Origin: Dermatemys mawii | Lineage: Eukaryota; Chordata; Testudines; Dermatemydidae | Direction: 5' to 3' | Assembly: GCA_007922305.1 (NCBI GenBank) | Contig: ML677364.1 | Span: forward strand, 14,613,624 to 14,677,623 | Length of the DNA stretch: 64,000 bases | Shown here: positions 1-12,424 of the stretch, piece after piece | How positions within the stretch are numbered: the stretch's first letter is position 1 | Layout of the letters: every line of letters begins with the position of its first letter | The notes under the pieces: generated by a model | Seen by the model: the letters and a program-made list of their open reading frames with translations, nothing else | Told to the model about the DNA's origin: nothing | The model's database searches: none | Position numbers and translations under genes: made by a program

Positions 1-110
1 AGACCTGAAAAAAAGCTCTGGTTAGCTTGAAAGCTTCGCTCTCTCACTAGCAGAAAGTGGTCCAATAAAAGATATTAACTCACCCACCTTGTGTCTCTAA
101 TTATTCTGTT
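1..110 (+). repeat. Dispersed high-copy repeat fragment
   Basis: The stretch contains the phrase ggtccaataaaagatatta followed by a cac-ccacctt-gt-tct-ctaa string. I recognise this as a tail that recurs very often in turtle and crocodilian sequence. The left end is cut by the window edge. No coding potential. The class is not known to me, and the identification rests on memory of the motif rather than on structure seen here. Confidence 0.45.
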
Positions 111-162
111 TAGGCTGGATTTTGCAGTTACACCAATTCATACCGTAGAGAGGTTAGCCGGG

Positions 163-1165
163 GCTTGTCTCTCTTTGGGCGGTAGGAAACCACACTGCTT
201 CATTACACTCTGCTGAGGTATTGGGGGATTTAGGTCCGCTGCAGGAGTCTTCCCTGTTGGCCCTTGTGGAGGTAGAAATAAGGATAGTTATGCCAGGGCC
301 CTAGGTCAGGGCGGGCAGCAGTAGATCAGGCGCTCAGGCCTTCGGGCAGGTACTGAGCGCTATCAGCACATCAGAGCAATAGAAACAGTAGTAAGCCCAG
401 GCCCTAGGTCAGAGAGGGGGCAAGGCAGTAATGTGTCAGGAGCTCAGGCCCTCAGGGAAGGCCGAGCAATACCAGCATAAGCCAGAGGTCAGCAACCTAT
501 GGCACGCGTCCTGGTCTGGGGCCCTAGCAGCAGTGGAAGACCCGCTGCTGTCAGTGGGGATCCTGGCTGCAACACAACATATGCTCTGGCAGTGCTCCAG
601 CCAGACTAGAGTCGACTGCCCCCGGGCTACTTCCTAACTCCCCCTCTTGTGGTACCTGGATCATGGTGGTGTCGCCCAGTGGGGGGTCCAGCACCATGGG
701 CTCCTTGGAGTAGCTGGCGCAGGGCAGGCCTGGCAACGGGGCCAGCTCTACCTTTTTTGCCACCCCAAGCAAAAAAAAAAAAAAAAAAAGCCGCCCAAAC
801 TGCCGAAGCAAAAAAAAAGGGGGGGCGCAAATTGTGCCGCCCCAAGACTGACTAGAATGCTGCCCTTTAAAACGTGCCACCCCCAGCACGTGCTTCCTCG
901 GCTGGTGCCTGGAGCTGGGCCTGCCCAGCAACTCCTTTCGTGTACTATGGGCCACTGGTGCTTCCTAGTTGTGGCCTAGGCCAGAGGCATCTGGCCTCTC
1001 CAGTGGCTGTTTCCCCAGTGAGCTCTGAGTGCAAGCCTTTATACTTCTGGGTTGCCACCTGACCCTCTGGGGGCCGAGCTCACTAGCTCCACCCACTCTG
1101 GTGTCCATCTCTCTCCGGGACCACAGGGAACCACACCACCTCACTACACATACCCACTGAGATTC
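163..1165. repeat. GC-rich composite repeat with internal tandem units
   Basis: This GC-rich stretch stands out from the AT-rich surroundings. Two diverged tandem units of about 100 bp start near 292 and 395, each opening with a ggccctaggtcag motif followed by a g-ctcaggcc motif. The outer parts at about 163-225 and 1101-1165 are also alike: tct-ctct, then ggaaccacac, then cattaca or cactaca. That suggests a longer repeated unit or a degenerate LTR. A 19-base A run lies at 771-789 and a second A run, then G run, at 811-825. Open frames here are low-complexity and repeat-derived. I cannot assign a family. Confidence 0.4.
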
Positions 1166-2009
1166 TGGTCTTTTGTGGCTACTTTTGGCAAGCTCTGGAT
1201 TGTACTGGTCCATTGTGTAAGCAGAACACAATGTACTTCAAATTTTGAAACCCAGTAAAACAATTCCTTTGCGTAACTCCAGTTATCATCTCCCTCTGCT
1301 TTACACAAGCATATCAAAGAGAAGGTCATCAAGTGGCAAAAAGGAGCCTATCATTCTTTCCTTAGAACTTAATTTCCATTTAAACAAAGATGTGATTTGC
1401 ACACATTGCAGTTCAGTGGCATAATACAGATGTAAGGATTAGGGGAGAAAGGCAACAGGAAGATCCCAATATAGAAATCAAAATGATTCAACTTTGAATA
1501 GGTTGGTTACACCTGTCATCCTGCGTTTTTCATGAAACTTAAATTGTGGGCCTAAACTGACCTGATAGTAACCCTCTAATTCTTACTTACATTCTATACA
1601 ATAAATTAGTCTGAAGAAATGTCATATATATATTTGTTTATATCTTTAAGTTAAAGTGCAACAATGAATGATTATGTTGAGGGTGGAAAATGTTATCAAT
1701 GTGTCTTGTTTGCCTTCAAAGTAGTTTTGAAACTACATTCAGTTAGATGGGGCATACTTAGAGAGCGAGTGTGTGAGAGAAGTTAACCTGAGTGTCTGCA
1801 ATTTCTTTCTCATGTGTAAGATGCTGTGGGCTTATGTACCTTCTTGATCAAAATTTTGTTGAAGGTATTTGTAATGGATCTGCTCTGTAATGTATGAATC
1901 CTATATGTTGACTTGAGTATTAGGATGTAGACCATCTGACTACATGGGATTAAACCAAGTTGTTGGGAAACAAACAGGATGGTGAACCTATGAGTCGAGA
2001 TATGACATT
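1166..2009. other. AT-rich stretch, nothing recognised
   Basis: No coding, RNA or repeat structure that I can support. A minus-strand open frame runs on from here to 2184 but shows no domain and has ordinary non-coding composition. Confidence 0.5.
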
Positions 2010-2540
2010 CCTCAGCCAGCCCTTGAGACTGCTTGACCTCCACTAAGCCAACCAAGTTAGTTTCAGACAGCAGGTCCCAAAAGCCTCTTGGGAACTGAGA
2101 GAACAAAGAACTAGATAAAAAGTGACTCTTTTCAGGGAAGGGTAGTGTTGCTGAGAAGCTGAACAAACTGATATACATACACACCCTAGGGATGTCTGAA
2201 GAAATTAAGCCTGGATGGTAGGGTTATAGACAAGCATACAGACTGACTATGGCTTAAAATCCTTTTTTCTCTTTTGCTGTGCTTTGTCCCTACTGTTAAT
2301 ATTAAACAATATTTTGATTTAAAAGGCTCTCTGGTCACTCTGTTTGCCACTGGTTGCAGGTCCTGAAAAGAAGAACCATAGATGCCTAACCCAGTTAGGC
2401 CTTCTGGGTTAATCCACAAAGTACCCTGAATGAGGGCCTAGCCTAAGAAAAGGAGAATCACATGATTCCATCCCAGAGGCAAGAAAGGCACAAGGCCTGT
2501 GGGGATTCATTCAGAGAGACCTGAGAGGGGACAGAGAGGC
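2010..2540 (+). repeat. Possible retroelement (LTR-like) fragment
   Basis: Around 2285-2345 a pyrimidine-rich stretch is followed by taatattaaacaatattttg, then aaggctctctggtcactctg. That order (late ATTAAA-type polyadenylation-like signal followed by a short downstream block) resembles the 3' part of reptile LTRs I remember. No terminal repeats or target duplication were found. Low confidence; it may be unrelated unique sequence. Confidence 0.25.
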
Positions 2541-3227
2541 AGCTAGCCTTCTAACTGTGACAGGAAAGAAAAACTGACATGGAATTCCCAAAGAAAGAAA
2601 ATTGTTCCATATGTTGGATACTTAAAATAATCCATTTGGACACTGGGACAAAGGGGGAGTACATAGCGGGTAGCTGGATATATCTCCTTCCCTAATCTAG
2701 CTGTTACTTGGCCAAAGAGTCCATTTTTTGGGGTTGGAGTTATCATTTGCTAAACAGAACTAGACTGTAATCTTACACTCTTCCAATTTCCCCAAGAAAT
2801 GATATTTTAGGAAATGATATTCCCTGTGCTGTGCTGATGCATCTACTGATGTCTGTGCCAGAGATGTTAATGAACATGTTTCTCTTGTTCAAATACTAAT
2901 GCCTTCATTTGTTTCCTTTCTGCTGCTTTTCTCCTGTTTCTTCTGCATGCTTGTGTTTTATAAGGCTCAATTGTACCAGTTCCCTGTTGGGAGCAGTGTA
3001 GAGTCACATTGCTCTAAGGGTGCCCTGAGAGGAATTCTCAGTCCTTCACCCTCCCCGAGCATACCTAGGCCAGTATATAGAGGTAGCAGAGCCATGGCTC
3101 TCTCTCTCTCTCTCTCTTCTCCTCCCTGCCCCTTTGGTGTACTGAATCCCATGGAGCAAGCAGAGGGAGCATAAGTCTTTGTTCCCTCTGGAGCAGCTGT
3201 GCACAGTCTAACCCACAAAGGCTACAT
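2541..3227. other. Unassigned stretch with one CT microsatellite
   Basis: Contains the (CT)n tract at 3098-3118. Small open frames on both strands here translate the low-complexity tract and are not genes. Confidence 0.5.
3098..3118 (+). repeat. (CT)n microsatellite
   Basis: About ten uninterrupted CT dinucleotides. It explains the Ser-Leu-rich and Arg-Glu-rich open frames on the two strands. Confidence 0.9.
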
Positions 3228-3600
3228 CTACATTGCACACCACAGGCAATGGCATGTAGTGTACTTGTAGCTATGTGCTGCAGTAAAAAGCATAGCACAT
3301 CCACACCGCAACATGTAGCTAGCTACACATGTCAGTAAAAGACTCTGGCAGAGGGGAAAGGCTCCAACATCTCCCTTCTGCTGGAACCTCTCACTGTGTC
3401 AAGGAACGGCTCTGGCAGTGGAAAGGCAGTCTTTCCCCACTGCTTCCCCCATGCCAGAGACTTTCCCTGTGGTGAGAAAAGGCTCCATCAGCGGGAAGTC
3501 TGCAGGATTCTAGGCTGCTAAAAATAGCAGTGTAGAGCGCGAGGCACAGCTTAGGAGAGCAGTGAGCTGTCAGGTATGTATTCTGGTACATGCTCTCACT
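3228..3600. repeat. Short TIR-element-like fragment
   Basis: The segment opens with ggctacatctacattgc, and near 3530 there is a gcagtgtagagcgcgag string. These resemble the ends of short palindromic non-autonomous elements with ctac-tctacac and gtgtaga termini seen elsewhere in this window. Termini are too eroded for a target duplication to be named. Confidence 0.3.
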
Positions 3601-6521
3601 CTTCAGGCACGTCTCTGACTCTTAAGTGTACTTGCCTCACTGTCTGCAATGCAATTTTATCCATGTTGGGGGACTGCAGAGGTTTGTGCACTATGCACCA
3701 CTGGAAGAAACACTGAACGTAGATGCACACAGTGAAAAACTGAGTTAAATTTAGGGAGAGAGGGAGAAGGTTGAGCGAGAGCGTGCTTTTTAAATGTAAG
3801 GTTTTTTTAAAATACTGAGACAAAAAGAATTAAAATCTGCCACCTGGTAAAGGCTGAAACTGGTAATGGAAAAAAATGTTTTTGTGCATGTAAGATTAAG
3901 CATGGCAAGCACTGAAGAGTTTTATAATTTGTTTTATAAAGTACTTGACAGTGTCCTTCTAACATAAATCTGGCCAGAATAATTACTAGATTTCTTCAGT
4001 ACTCACAGTAATATCAGCCCCTTTGCCTGCATGAGGAGACAGAGCACTGTGCAATCCATCTCTCTAGAGGAATGAACTCATTCTGTTCATGCATATTTTT
4101 TCATTTTGTCTCCTCTAAGCAGTCAAGGGTCAAATAAAAAGCACATATTTTCTTCCTGTGCTTTTCTCTCCCCTGCCTTTGAAACTGTTGGAACTTCTCT
4201 CTCTCTCTCCAGATTCAGTGTTGTAATGATCCTCTGCCAAAGAACAGGTCAGTAATTTGCCCACACTCTTTTTATCTAACATAATCCTCTGGACAGGCAC
4301 AAATCCAGCACCTCATGAAGATCTGCATTAAACAAGTCTGCCCCATTTTCAGTCAGGTGAACATCATCAGCTTTATGGAATAGTCCAGGGTAATTATTCA
4401 GGCATGACTTTACTGCTTACAGTGAAATACCACATCTAATAACTTTGGCAGCAAGGGCTGCTGCTTATGGAATTTCATTCTCATCAGGTGGATTACAGCA
4501 GCTCCCTTAGTGCATCTCCATTTTTGCTCAAATAGCAAGGCTAATTATGAAGGACAAAAAGTTCTGCAAAGAATCCCTTATTGATCCATTGATACCTGGT
4601 TTTGTGAAATGTACCTGTTCTTTAACAAATGACCCACAAGGCATTAGGTAATCCTACTGTGTACCAAAAATAATAATAATAAAATAATAATAATAATAAA
4701 GTGTCCAGCAAGTACTTAATGAGGTAACTTCTGATTCAAATGATTGAGGACTCAGCTTTCTGCATAAAGAATAACCTGAACTCTCATTCCACTAGTGTCT
4801 GGAAAGTCCTGTACTGCCACAGCATATGGTATAGTGACAATGTGAAGTCCTTGATGGCTTCAGAATTGTTAGATCAGCACAGTTGTGGCATGCAAGGAAA
4901 TTATGGCTGCTGATATACCACATAAGGGGATACAGTGTGTGTGTTTCTGGATCCTTCCAGTTCTGTGATAAATGTGAGATGGGGAGCAGAGTCATAGTTC
5001 TGCTTTCTCTCCATCCATTTTGGGGTGGCTAGAAGTGCTAGCCCCATGCAGTTTTTATTCTTTGAGTACAAGCACTGTACATTCTGAAAATCAAGGGACA
5101 CTGAATGTTATCAAACCCTCTTTCTCCAAGGGCAGTATTATAGACCAATTTCTGGAACAGAAGCTGCCAAGCCTAAGGGATACTACAGAGAGCAGCTATG
5201 TCAGACATGGGGCCAATAAAATTAACCTCCCCACTTTTTACCATAATTTACTTATGAGTGGCCTATAACCTCACATAGTCAGATTGGGGACAAAGCAGTA
5301 GTACCTGGCTGAGGAGAGGATGCTCGCTGTGGGAAAGAAGGGAAGGAGTTTGGGTGCAGCAGGAGAAAGATTTATAACAACTTTTCAAAAACAAAGCATC
5401 TTTCAGCAAATATGAATGTATAATTCATGAGGACCCATTTGTTTGATCAATATATTTGGGTTCTCTTATCATTAGAGTCAGGCCATTAGGTCAACCCTCT
5501 TTCCCTATCCCCACCAATCAGCTAATATCACTTGAACTCAATGTGCTTTTAGTAAACCCATAATTATACCCTGCTAGATTGTTTGCATCTCTGCATAATG
5601 AACATATAGCAATAACTTAATCCAGGAGCTGGATTTTGTGAGTATGCAGAGGAATTTTTTTCCCCCACCCAATAAAATCCTCTGGAAGTAACTGAAGTCC
5701 AGGATACAGCAAACAATGCCAGGTGAAGTCAGGACCTCCCTTTTATTGGAAAAGGTTCCCTTACCTTGTCTGAAACCCCATTCCACTGGGAGCAACAGCT
5801 TCTTACTTTTCTAGGTTTCCTGCCTATTAAGACTCTTTCTCTCATTAGTAGGGAAAACCTACTGAGCAGTGAAACAACTCCAAAAACTAGCATGTTTACT
5901 AAGAAAACTAGCCAAGAAATCCCAGGCAGGAACTGCAGGGTGGCCCACTGCACTAGCTTTGCCCTTTTCAGTGTGGGAGCTGAACAAGCTTCCTTTTCAT
6001 TCTACTAATGAAACCCAGGTGAATGCATCAGGTGGTCATGTAAAAGAGACTAATTAGTTACCTCTGTTCAGTACTGACCTGAGAATAAAGGAACCAATCC
6101 TCTTAGCTCTTTAACACACTGAAAAGAACACTACGGGTTTTAAGGTTTGGTAAAGATGTGCATTTTTTCACCAGAGGAATACAAGAGACCTTGTTAATTC
6201 CCCATGACTCCTAAATAATACAGAGCTATTTATAAAGTACATGTAGGCAGTAACTTTCAAATAGCTTCCTAGAGGGAGAAAATGAACAGGGCTCATATCA
6301 AGTGTTGCTATAGAGTGTTAGCTGACACTCCTGAGAAAATGATGGGTATGTGTATCTTTCTTCTGCAGTAACTACTGCTGTTTAGAGACCACCTGGAGTA
6401 AAAAAATCCCACTCTTGGATTTAAAAATAAGGCAAATATGACTGGATACCCAGTAAAAGTAAGAGAATGAATGATCCTGTGGCTAAAGCAAAGCACTGGA
6501 TGTCAAAAGAAGCTGAGAGCC
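3601..6521. other. AT-rich stretch, no gene recognised
   Basis: Contains a TAA-type microsatellite at 4671-4700. Several open frames of 60-80 codons occur on both strands, none with a recognisable domain, repeated codon bias or neighbours that would support it. Confidence 0.5.
4671..4700 (+). repeat. (TAA)n microsatellite
   Basis: Imperfect run of TAA units with one interruption by four A residues. Confidence 0.85.
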
Positions 6522-6690
6522 AGGGCTACACTACAACTTTATATGAGTATAACTATACCTTATAAAAATCCACAACCCGAGCAATACAGTTAGACTGACC
6601 TAAGCCCTGATGTAGACAATGCTATGTCTATGGCAGGACTTCTCCCATCGATATAGCTACCGCCTCTTGCAGAGGTGAATTAATTATGAA
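6522..6690. repeat. Palindromic non-autonomous DNA element fragment
   Basis: Opens with gccagggctacactac and contains gacctaagccctgatgtaga, then a tctcccatcgatatagct block followed by accgcctcttgcagaggtg. I recognise this order from short TIR elements common in turtles, whose centre is a near-palindrome around the tcga core. The distal end is diverged beyond 6690, so no target duplication can be given. Confidence 0.45.
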
Positions 6691-6879
6691 TTTAGTAGCA
6701 TCTTCACTAAAGTGCTTTTTAAGTGGAGACTTTCCCTTTTTCTCTGCTATAAACTTTGTCTATAACTGCAGGCCTTGATCAGAGTCCCACTGTTTTAAGT
6801 ACTGCACACTCAACCCAAACATGGTCCCTGCCCTAAAGAACTTACAATGAAAATAGCTACTTGACTTTGGTCATGGTAT

Positions 6880-7020
6880 CTTACATCTTTGTTCCACAGT
6901 TTCCTCATCTGAAAGAATGCAAACAGTAATACCTACCTCATGGATGTGGTTTGAGAATAGTAGGCTTAATATTTGGAAATTGTTTATGCTTTGCGATGGG
7001 GGTACTATAGAAGTACTAAG
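6880..7020 (+). repeat. MIR SINE fragment
   Basis: The string cacagtttcctcatctgaaa, followed by acagtaatacctacctcatg, matches the core of the MIR family (tRNA-derived CORE-SINE, spread early in amniote evolution). The downstream part keeps an eroded tactatagaagtacta tail like the MIR 3' region. Strongly diverged, no target duplication visible. Confidence 0.7.
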
Positions 7021-9239
7021 TGATACAGAGACTTTTCATGCAGAATTAATAATAATTGCAGAGAAATTGTGCATATGTGATGCAATTACTTCTTAGAAAA
7101 TAAATGTAACATCTCTAAAAGTGCACTTCGTGACATTATGTAGTTTACAATACTATGCTGTTTAATATACACCATGATATGTTAATGTAGGGACTTATTC
7201 CTAACTAGCCATTGGGCCTTGTTTTGTTAATACATATAGTATCTTTATGCTTTTATTCTTTTTTCTACACAGCTATTCACACTGTGAGTAACTTCCAGTA
7301 CTGCTGGATGGCTCTTTCATTTGTAGATCCTGTTGGTTAGGTAATCATTTTGACAGTAAAATCCCCCAAATCCCAAACCTGTCAGAAATGGTCTTTCAGC
7401 AGACATTAAAAATTACTTGGTCCTTAACTGTGTCTATTTTGCTTATCAACAGCCAAATATTCACAGCAGATGTGTCTGCTATTTAATTCCGTTCATGTTT
7501 GCCAAAGTGTACTCTTGGCACAGATCTGTCCCTAGGGTTAGTGCACTGGAAAAAATGCCAGAAATGGAGTTTATTGTACTGCATTATTGACTCTTCTATT
7601 TTACTGTTTCTCAGATTTCGGTTTTTGTTTTTAATACTTTCTCCTAATAAATATTTAAAAAATGATAATGTAGTTAATTATAGCATTGAACATTTATGTG
7701 ATATACTTTATGTATATAATTTATGTAGCTTGTCTAAGCACAAAATTTCCAGTACTGTAAATGAAATTAATTATGTACAAGAGAAATGTGAATGCAAACA
7801 AACTTTATTGTACAACTGGATTTTTGCATATTATTCCATATAATGGTATAGGATGTGTGTATTACCATACCAACAAGGAGTCCTTTTAAAAAATGCTGCA
7901 CTATTAATGGATCCAATGCTGCAAGCACAGAACTCCCATTGCCATTTTTGTGCACAGAACTCCCATTGCTTTCCATCTGAGACTCTGAAAGCACTTTGCA
8001 AATGGTAATGAATTAATCCTGATGACACCACATGAGGTGGCTTCATCTAGAGGCCTGTGTAGAGAGAACTTGAAGGATAGGGCTCTGGGGCCGATCCAAA
8101 GCCCATGGAAATCAACAGGAGTCTTTTTGCATTGGCTTCAATGGGTTTTGGAGCAGGGGCCATATCACTAACAGTAAATGGACAAGTAAAATTGTGGGTT
8201 ATTTAGTTTAAACATTATTACAGCATACATTGCTACCTGGATTATTTATTCAAATACCTTCCATAATGTTTAGAGGAGAGATAGTGAGACAAGCCTATTC
8301 ATGTCTCTTAGGTTTGAATCAAATGTTTTGCTTTCTTAACATTGGTTTATAAACAATTCCATTGTCATTTTGAAAAATCTGCAAAAAGGATTACAAGAAG
8401 CAATGCTGACAACATAAAGAAATCACATACTAATCAGTGTGCAGTCTTAAACGTGTGGTAATGTGGTTTCAGAATTTCACTCCTACACACTCCCTTTTTA
8501 ATAATTCCCATGAAATTAAGAAGTCTGGACACCTGAAAGTACTTTATATAGTGGAAATTAAGCCCTACTAATGTCAGATTTACTTAGTTTTCTTCAGCAT
8601 TCTTTACTGAAAACAAGAAGACAAGTAGGTCCCAGCATCTATTCAGTTTATTCTTTCTTTGCTTTATCTGGCCCCATTTCCCACATCCTTTTTTATATTA
8701 ACTAGAGATTTCTGCTTTGATAGCTATGATTGGCTGGTTTAAGCAGTCATTCCACAAAGAGTGCTTCAAAAATGGATTCCTGTGTGTCAACATACTCTGT
8801 CTTTCCCATAGGGAAACCTAGAAACACCAGATTTGTCAGTCCAGAGCAGCCCAGTGATATATGTGGTGCAGTATTTTGTCACAGACAATAGCCAGTTACA
8901 GACACCACAGAGGAAAGTACAGTGGACAATCGTGGATGAATCTGTCCATTGAGAATTTTCTTCCTAATTCCTGTCACTTGATGGTTGACTTAAGCTGTGA
9001 AGCATGAAGGTTCTATCTCTTTGGCACAATAATTTTTTTTTAATGTGCCACACAGGTTGGTTATGTATTTTATATTTCCTTGCATCAATTTTAAATTAGT
9101 TTGCTTTCAGTTTCATTGAATACCATTTTCTTGCATTATAGGAGAGAGTACTGTGTCAGATACATAATGAATGGTATAGAGAAGATATGGCTCTCTTATG
9201 TACCATTTATTCATCTTCTCTGTAAACTAAACAGCCCTA
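7021..9239. other. AT-rich stretch with traces of old repeats
   Basis: At 7991-8045 a gaaagcactttgcaaatggt block is followed by taatgaattaatcctgatga, an old dispersed repeat phrase. A related agagcactttactaaggt string occurs at about 57660. At 8086-8165 the recurring ggcttcaatgggttttggag motif appears. The 114-codon frame at 7499-7843 is AT-rich with no domain and is not supported as a gene. Confidence 0.5.
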
Positions 9240-10120
9240 ATCTCTTCAATATTTTGTCATACAGAAGCCATTCCCAGCCTTTAATAGATGGTCACATCCC
9301 TCTGGGTCACTTCTACTTCTGACATAACTCTTACAAGATGTGATGACCAGACAGGAGTCTAGTATTCCAGATGAGGCATACCGTTCATTTATACAGTGAC
9401 ACTGTAATATTTTCACTATTATTTCTCTCTCATTATTTTGTTTCCTACCATTTTGCTTTGTTGACTGATATTGGGTGTTAAGCAGTCAGTCAGTAGTTCA
9501 CATTGAGGCCCATATCTTTCTCTTGAGTGAACCTCGATGATTCAGCTGCGAGCAATTTGTGTGAGTATTTCAAGTTATTATTTCTTATGTGTTACCTTGT
9601 ATTTTTGACACAGCTTTTCATCTGCCATCATGCTGCCCATTGCTCAACTTCTCTGAGATCTGTCTGAAGTGCCTCAGTCATCTTCAGTCTAAGAGAGAGA
9701 ATTTTGTCACACATTTTGCCACTTCTCCATTTGACATTTTTTGCCAGGTCATAAAAATATACTAAAAAAACCCGATCCTTGTATGGATTCTCAAGGTACC
9801 TCTCTGTTAATTAACCTTTAGTCACACTGAGATTTGGCCGCTTGTTCTTAACCTTCACCAGATCCTAATCCAATAGAGTACCTCCCATCCTGTGATTTCT
9901 CAGTTTCCTTAAATGCATGTTGTTTAGGGACTTTGTAAAAGTTTTTTTGATAACCCATATAAAATTATTCCTCTTTCCTCTCTATTTTGTTAACTTGCTA
10001 GGAGATTAGACCCATTTTGCACATCATATTCATTTACATGCTTTATGATATAATTTTATCTTGCCAACCAATTGACTTGGTACCAAAGTACAGTTTACTG
10101 GTCTGACTCTCATGATCACC
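9240..10120 (-). mobile_element. Old CR1/L3-type LINE relic
   Basis: Read on the minus strand, this follows the order of a CR1-clade 3' half. On the plus strand, tctagtattccagatgaggc at about 9358 corresponds to the CR1 region that usually reads as a 'tattccagatg(a)gg' block. The run from about 9770 to 9950 (a gat-cctt-gtatgga block, then accttcaccagatcctaatc, then gggactttgtaaaagttttt) follows the reverse-transcriptase stretch where intact copies encode the 'SKAFDTV' neighbourhood. Many stops and indels; non-functional. Divergence suggests the older L3-like part of the clade. Boundaries are approximate. Confidence 0.55.
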
Positions 10121-10336
10121 CATAAGCAAGTAGTCATATATTTTGCACTTCTATTCTAAACCTCTGCTGGACTTCTACTTCCAGGGTTATACTGTTTATT
10201 TTGTTGTTGTTATTTGTTTGTTTGTTTTGTTTTGTTTTAAATTCTGGGACCAGGTTAACCTGCATTTTGTTTTGGGGTGTGTTTGTTTTTTGGTGGGTGG
10301 AGGCAGATTTTTAGACATAGATATCAATTGGATGTC

Positions 10337-10365
10337 CAGTTCCCATTGATTTACAATGGGAACTG
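10337..10365. repeat. Perfect palindrome, 12 bp arms
   Basis: cagttcccattg at 10337-10348 and caatgggaactg at 10354-10365 are perfect reverse complements separated by five bases. It is the fullest local version of the CAATGGGA motif that recurs elsewhere in the window. It would fold as a hairpin if single-stranded or transcribed. Confidence 0.85.
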
Positions 10366-10588
10366 AGGAACCTAAATGGCCTCGTGTGTCTTTGAGAATG
10401 TTCCCCTTTATATAAAAATTAGAAGCTGAAGTTTTCTATGAGGTTATCTTTGATTGAAACAGTTTTACTTTACTCCACTAATCAGTAATTAAGCATCCTT
10501 TTCTTCTGTTCATTGCTGAATTTCTACAAAATCCAAAATCTCTTGTGGTCTCTGTCCGTGCCTCACTTTGTTTGCAGTGCCACCTTAA

Positions 10589-10623
10589 GCGCGTGTGCAC
10601 ACGTGTGCATACACACACACACA
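10589..10623 (+). repeat. Alternating purine-pyrimidine tract (CA/GT-rich)
   Basis: gcgcgtgtgcacacgtgtgc is followed by atacacacacacaca. About 35 bases of near-perfect purine-pyrimidine alternation, a composition known to favour Z-DNA. Microsatellite in origin. Confidence 0.8.
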
Positions 10624-12344
10624 AATAGTCTCACTCATTCACTCACTTAAAAGTACTCTTATGTTTCTGGTTTTTATATATACACACTTTGCATGTATAA
10701 TTTACATAATCTAATCTAAAGAACAAACAGAAAAATACATTAGTTCAAACTCAATAAAAAAACTTTGACTCTGTTATAGTAGGGCTGTGGTAACTAGTTC
10801 TCCGGTCTGATATCATAGTCCTATTATGCCTTTTCCCTTTGTAACCCAGCCTATCTCCTCTCTGTGGAATCCATCCTTCCTAACAACTGTAGTATGGCTG
10901 CCACGGTAATCTGTGCTAACAGCTCCTCCTCCTGCCAGCATGAAACCACCATGGATACAGTCACTTCTTAATAGATTAATTGTGTGTTGGATACATTTTG
11001 TTGCCTAAATATTCATTGATGTTCAATAACTATAACACCTCATTACATACAGTGGCTTCTCTATTACATGATTGTTTCCAACCGATTGTTACAAATATAT
11101 TTACTGAAGTATATTTATCCTTCAGAAACTGTTGTGACTAGGTGTGTCTGGGTAGCTTCAGTGAGATGCTTATTGTACAGTGAATGCCAACCAAATGGCA
11201 AAAATATGCAGTGAGTGTAACCATATTCACTAGAGCCAGTGAATATTAATCCCTGCCATGGGATAGGACGTAACCTTTTCTCACTCTGTCCCAGGCCAGG
11301 AAGTGAAGACCAATTTCTGAATAGCACTCCTGTTCTGTGTGACGTATCATGTCACTGTGGTGCTCTGCATTCAGGCACCTGCTACATAAACTAAATGCCA
11401 GTTGTATATGAAGAACATATGCACTGCTCTCTAATAAGCAGTGAATATATGCTGATGTATCTAACTTGCATTCTTATTTGAAGATACCATCTTTAAGATA
11501 TTAAAGCCAAAATATTCAAACTTTGACATCAAAAGACTGACACCTCAATAAAATCAACTGGATCAATGAATGTTTAGCAGATATGACAATTGAATCAAAT
11601 GTATTTAAATCTTATATATGAATTTAGGAGCCTAACTTTAGGCACCCAAGTTTGAAAATTGGCCTTTGTGTCCTAAAAAGTGCACTCTTAAATATGAGTT
11701 TCAGTTATGTGTATAAATACCTACCATATTTTGAAGAGCAGTACAGAAAATGTAAAGCTTGAGGTGAGATAATATAAACCTTTTAATATGCTGAAGCCAA
11801 ACACTATTGTGAAATCACCACATATGTCTTCTCTTCTCATGTCAATTTCCCGTTTTGCTGTTATGCAATAGTGATTGGCTTTATCATCCTTGTTTGAACT
11901 GCAAATGTCATCACAACAGAATGGATCCATCCTAAATATTATCCAAATTATTCAGTGGGGTAATTAATCATATTGTAGAAAGCTTAATTTCTTTGCAAAC
12001 TGGCTGCTTTCTTATAAACATTATAAGAATATGGAAATAATAGAGATGGGAAGGGCTATTCTGGAAATGTTGGTGCTGCAACAAAAGCATTAAGAGCTAT
12101 TTTATATTAGAAAGAAATGTATTAAATAAGACCAATTTTTGAAAAGCTGTAGAATGACCCCTTTTTAAAACTGTACCACTTCTTCAAAATCCAAATATGT
12201 ACAGGAAATGTAATGACTTTTGTTCTGAAGATGCTGAACCTGGGAAAGGTGGAGGCATATGGTAGGATGAGGTGGAATCTCCATCACTTGAACTCGTCAA
12301 ATCATAACAGGATAGCTTCCTAAAAGATAAGATGTAGCTCAAAC

Positions 12345-12424
12345 AGAAATTATGGGGTTCATGCAGGAAGTTGTATTAGATGATCATAATGGTCCTTTTT
12401 GGCTTTACAATCTATTAATCTATG
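12345..12424 (+). mobile_element. CR1 3' end fragment
   Basis: ttagatgatcataatggtcc, then a ttttggctttacaatct tail, matches the standard amniote CR1 3' end (agatgatc-taatggtcccttctggccttaaa). Only about 80 bp remain, as is typical of severe 5' truncation of CR1 by incomplete reverse transcription. Confidence 0.8.

Larger units (their letters stand above)
10121..12339. other. AT-rich stretch, no gene recognised
   Basis: Holds a 12 bp-arm palindrome (10337-10365) and an alternating purine-pyrimidine tract (10589-10623), listed separately. At about 11627-11665 the phrase cctaactttaggcacccaag followed by tttgaaaattggcc is another fragment of a dispersed old repeat. Otherwise nothing recognisable. 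Confidence 0.5.

Noticed and set aside
551..979. 134- and 110-codon frames at the left edge
   Set aside because: They translate poly-A/poly-T runs into polylysine or polyphenylalanine and sit within a repeat.
7499..7843. 114-codon plus-strand frame
   Set aside because: AT-rich Leu/Tyr/Asn-rich composition, no domain, no splice or promoter context.
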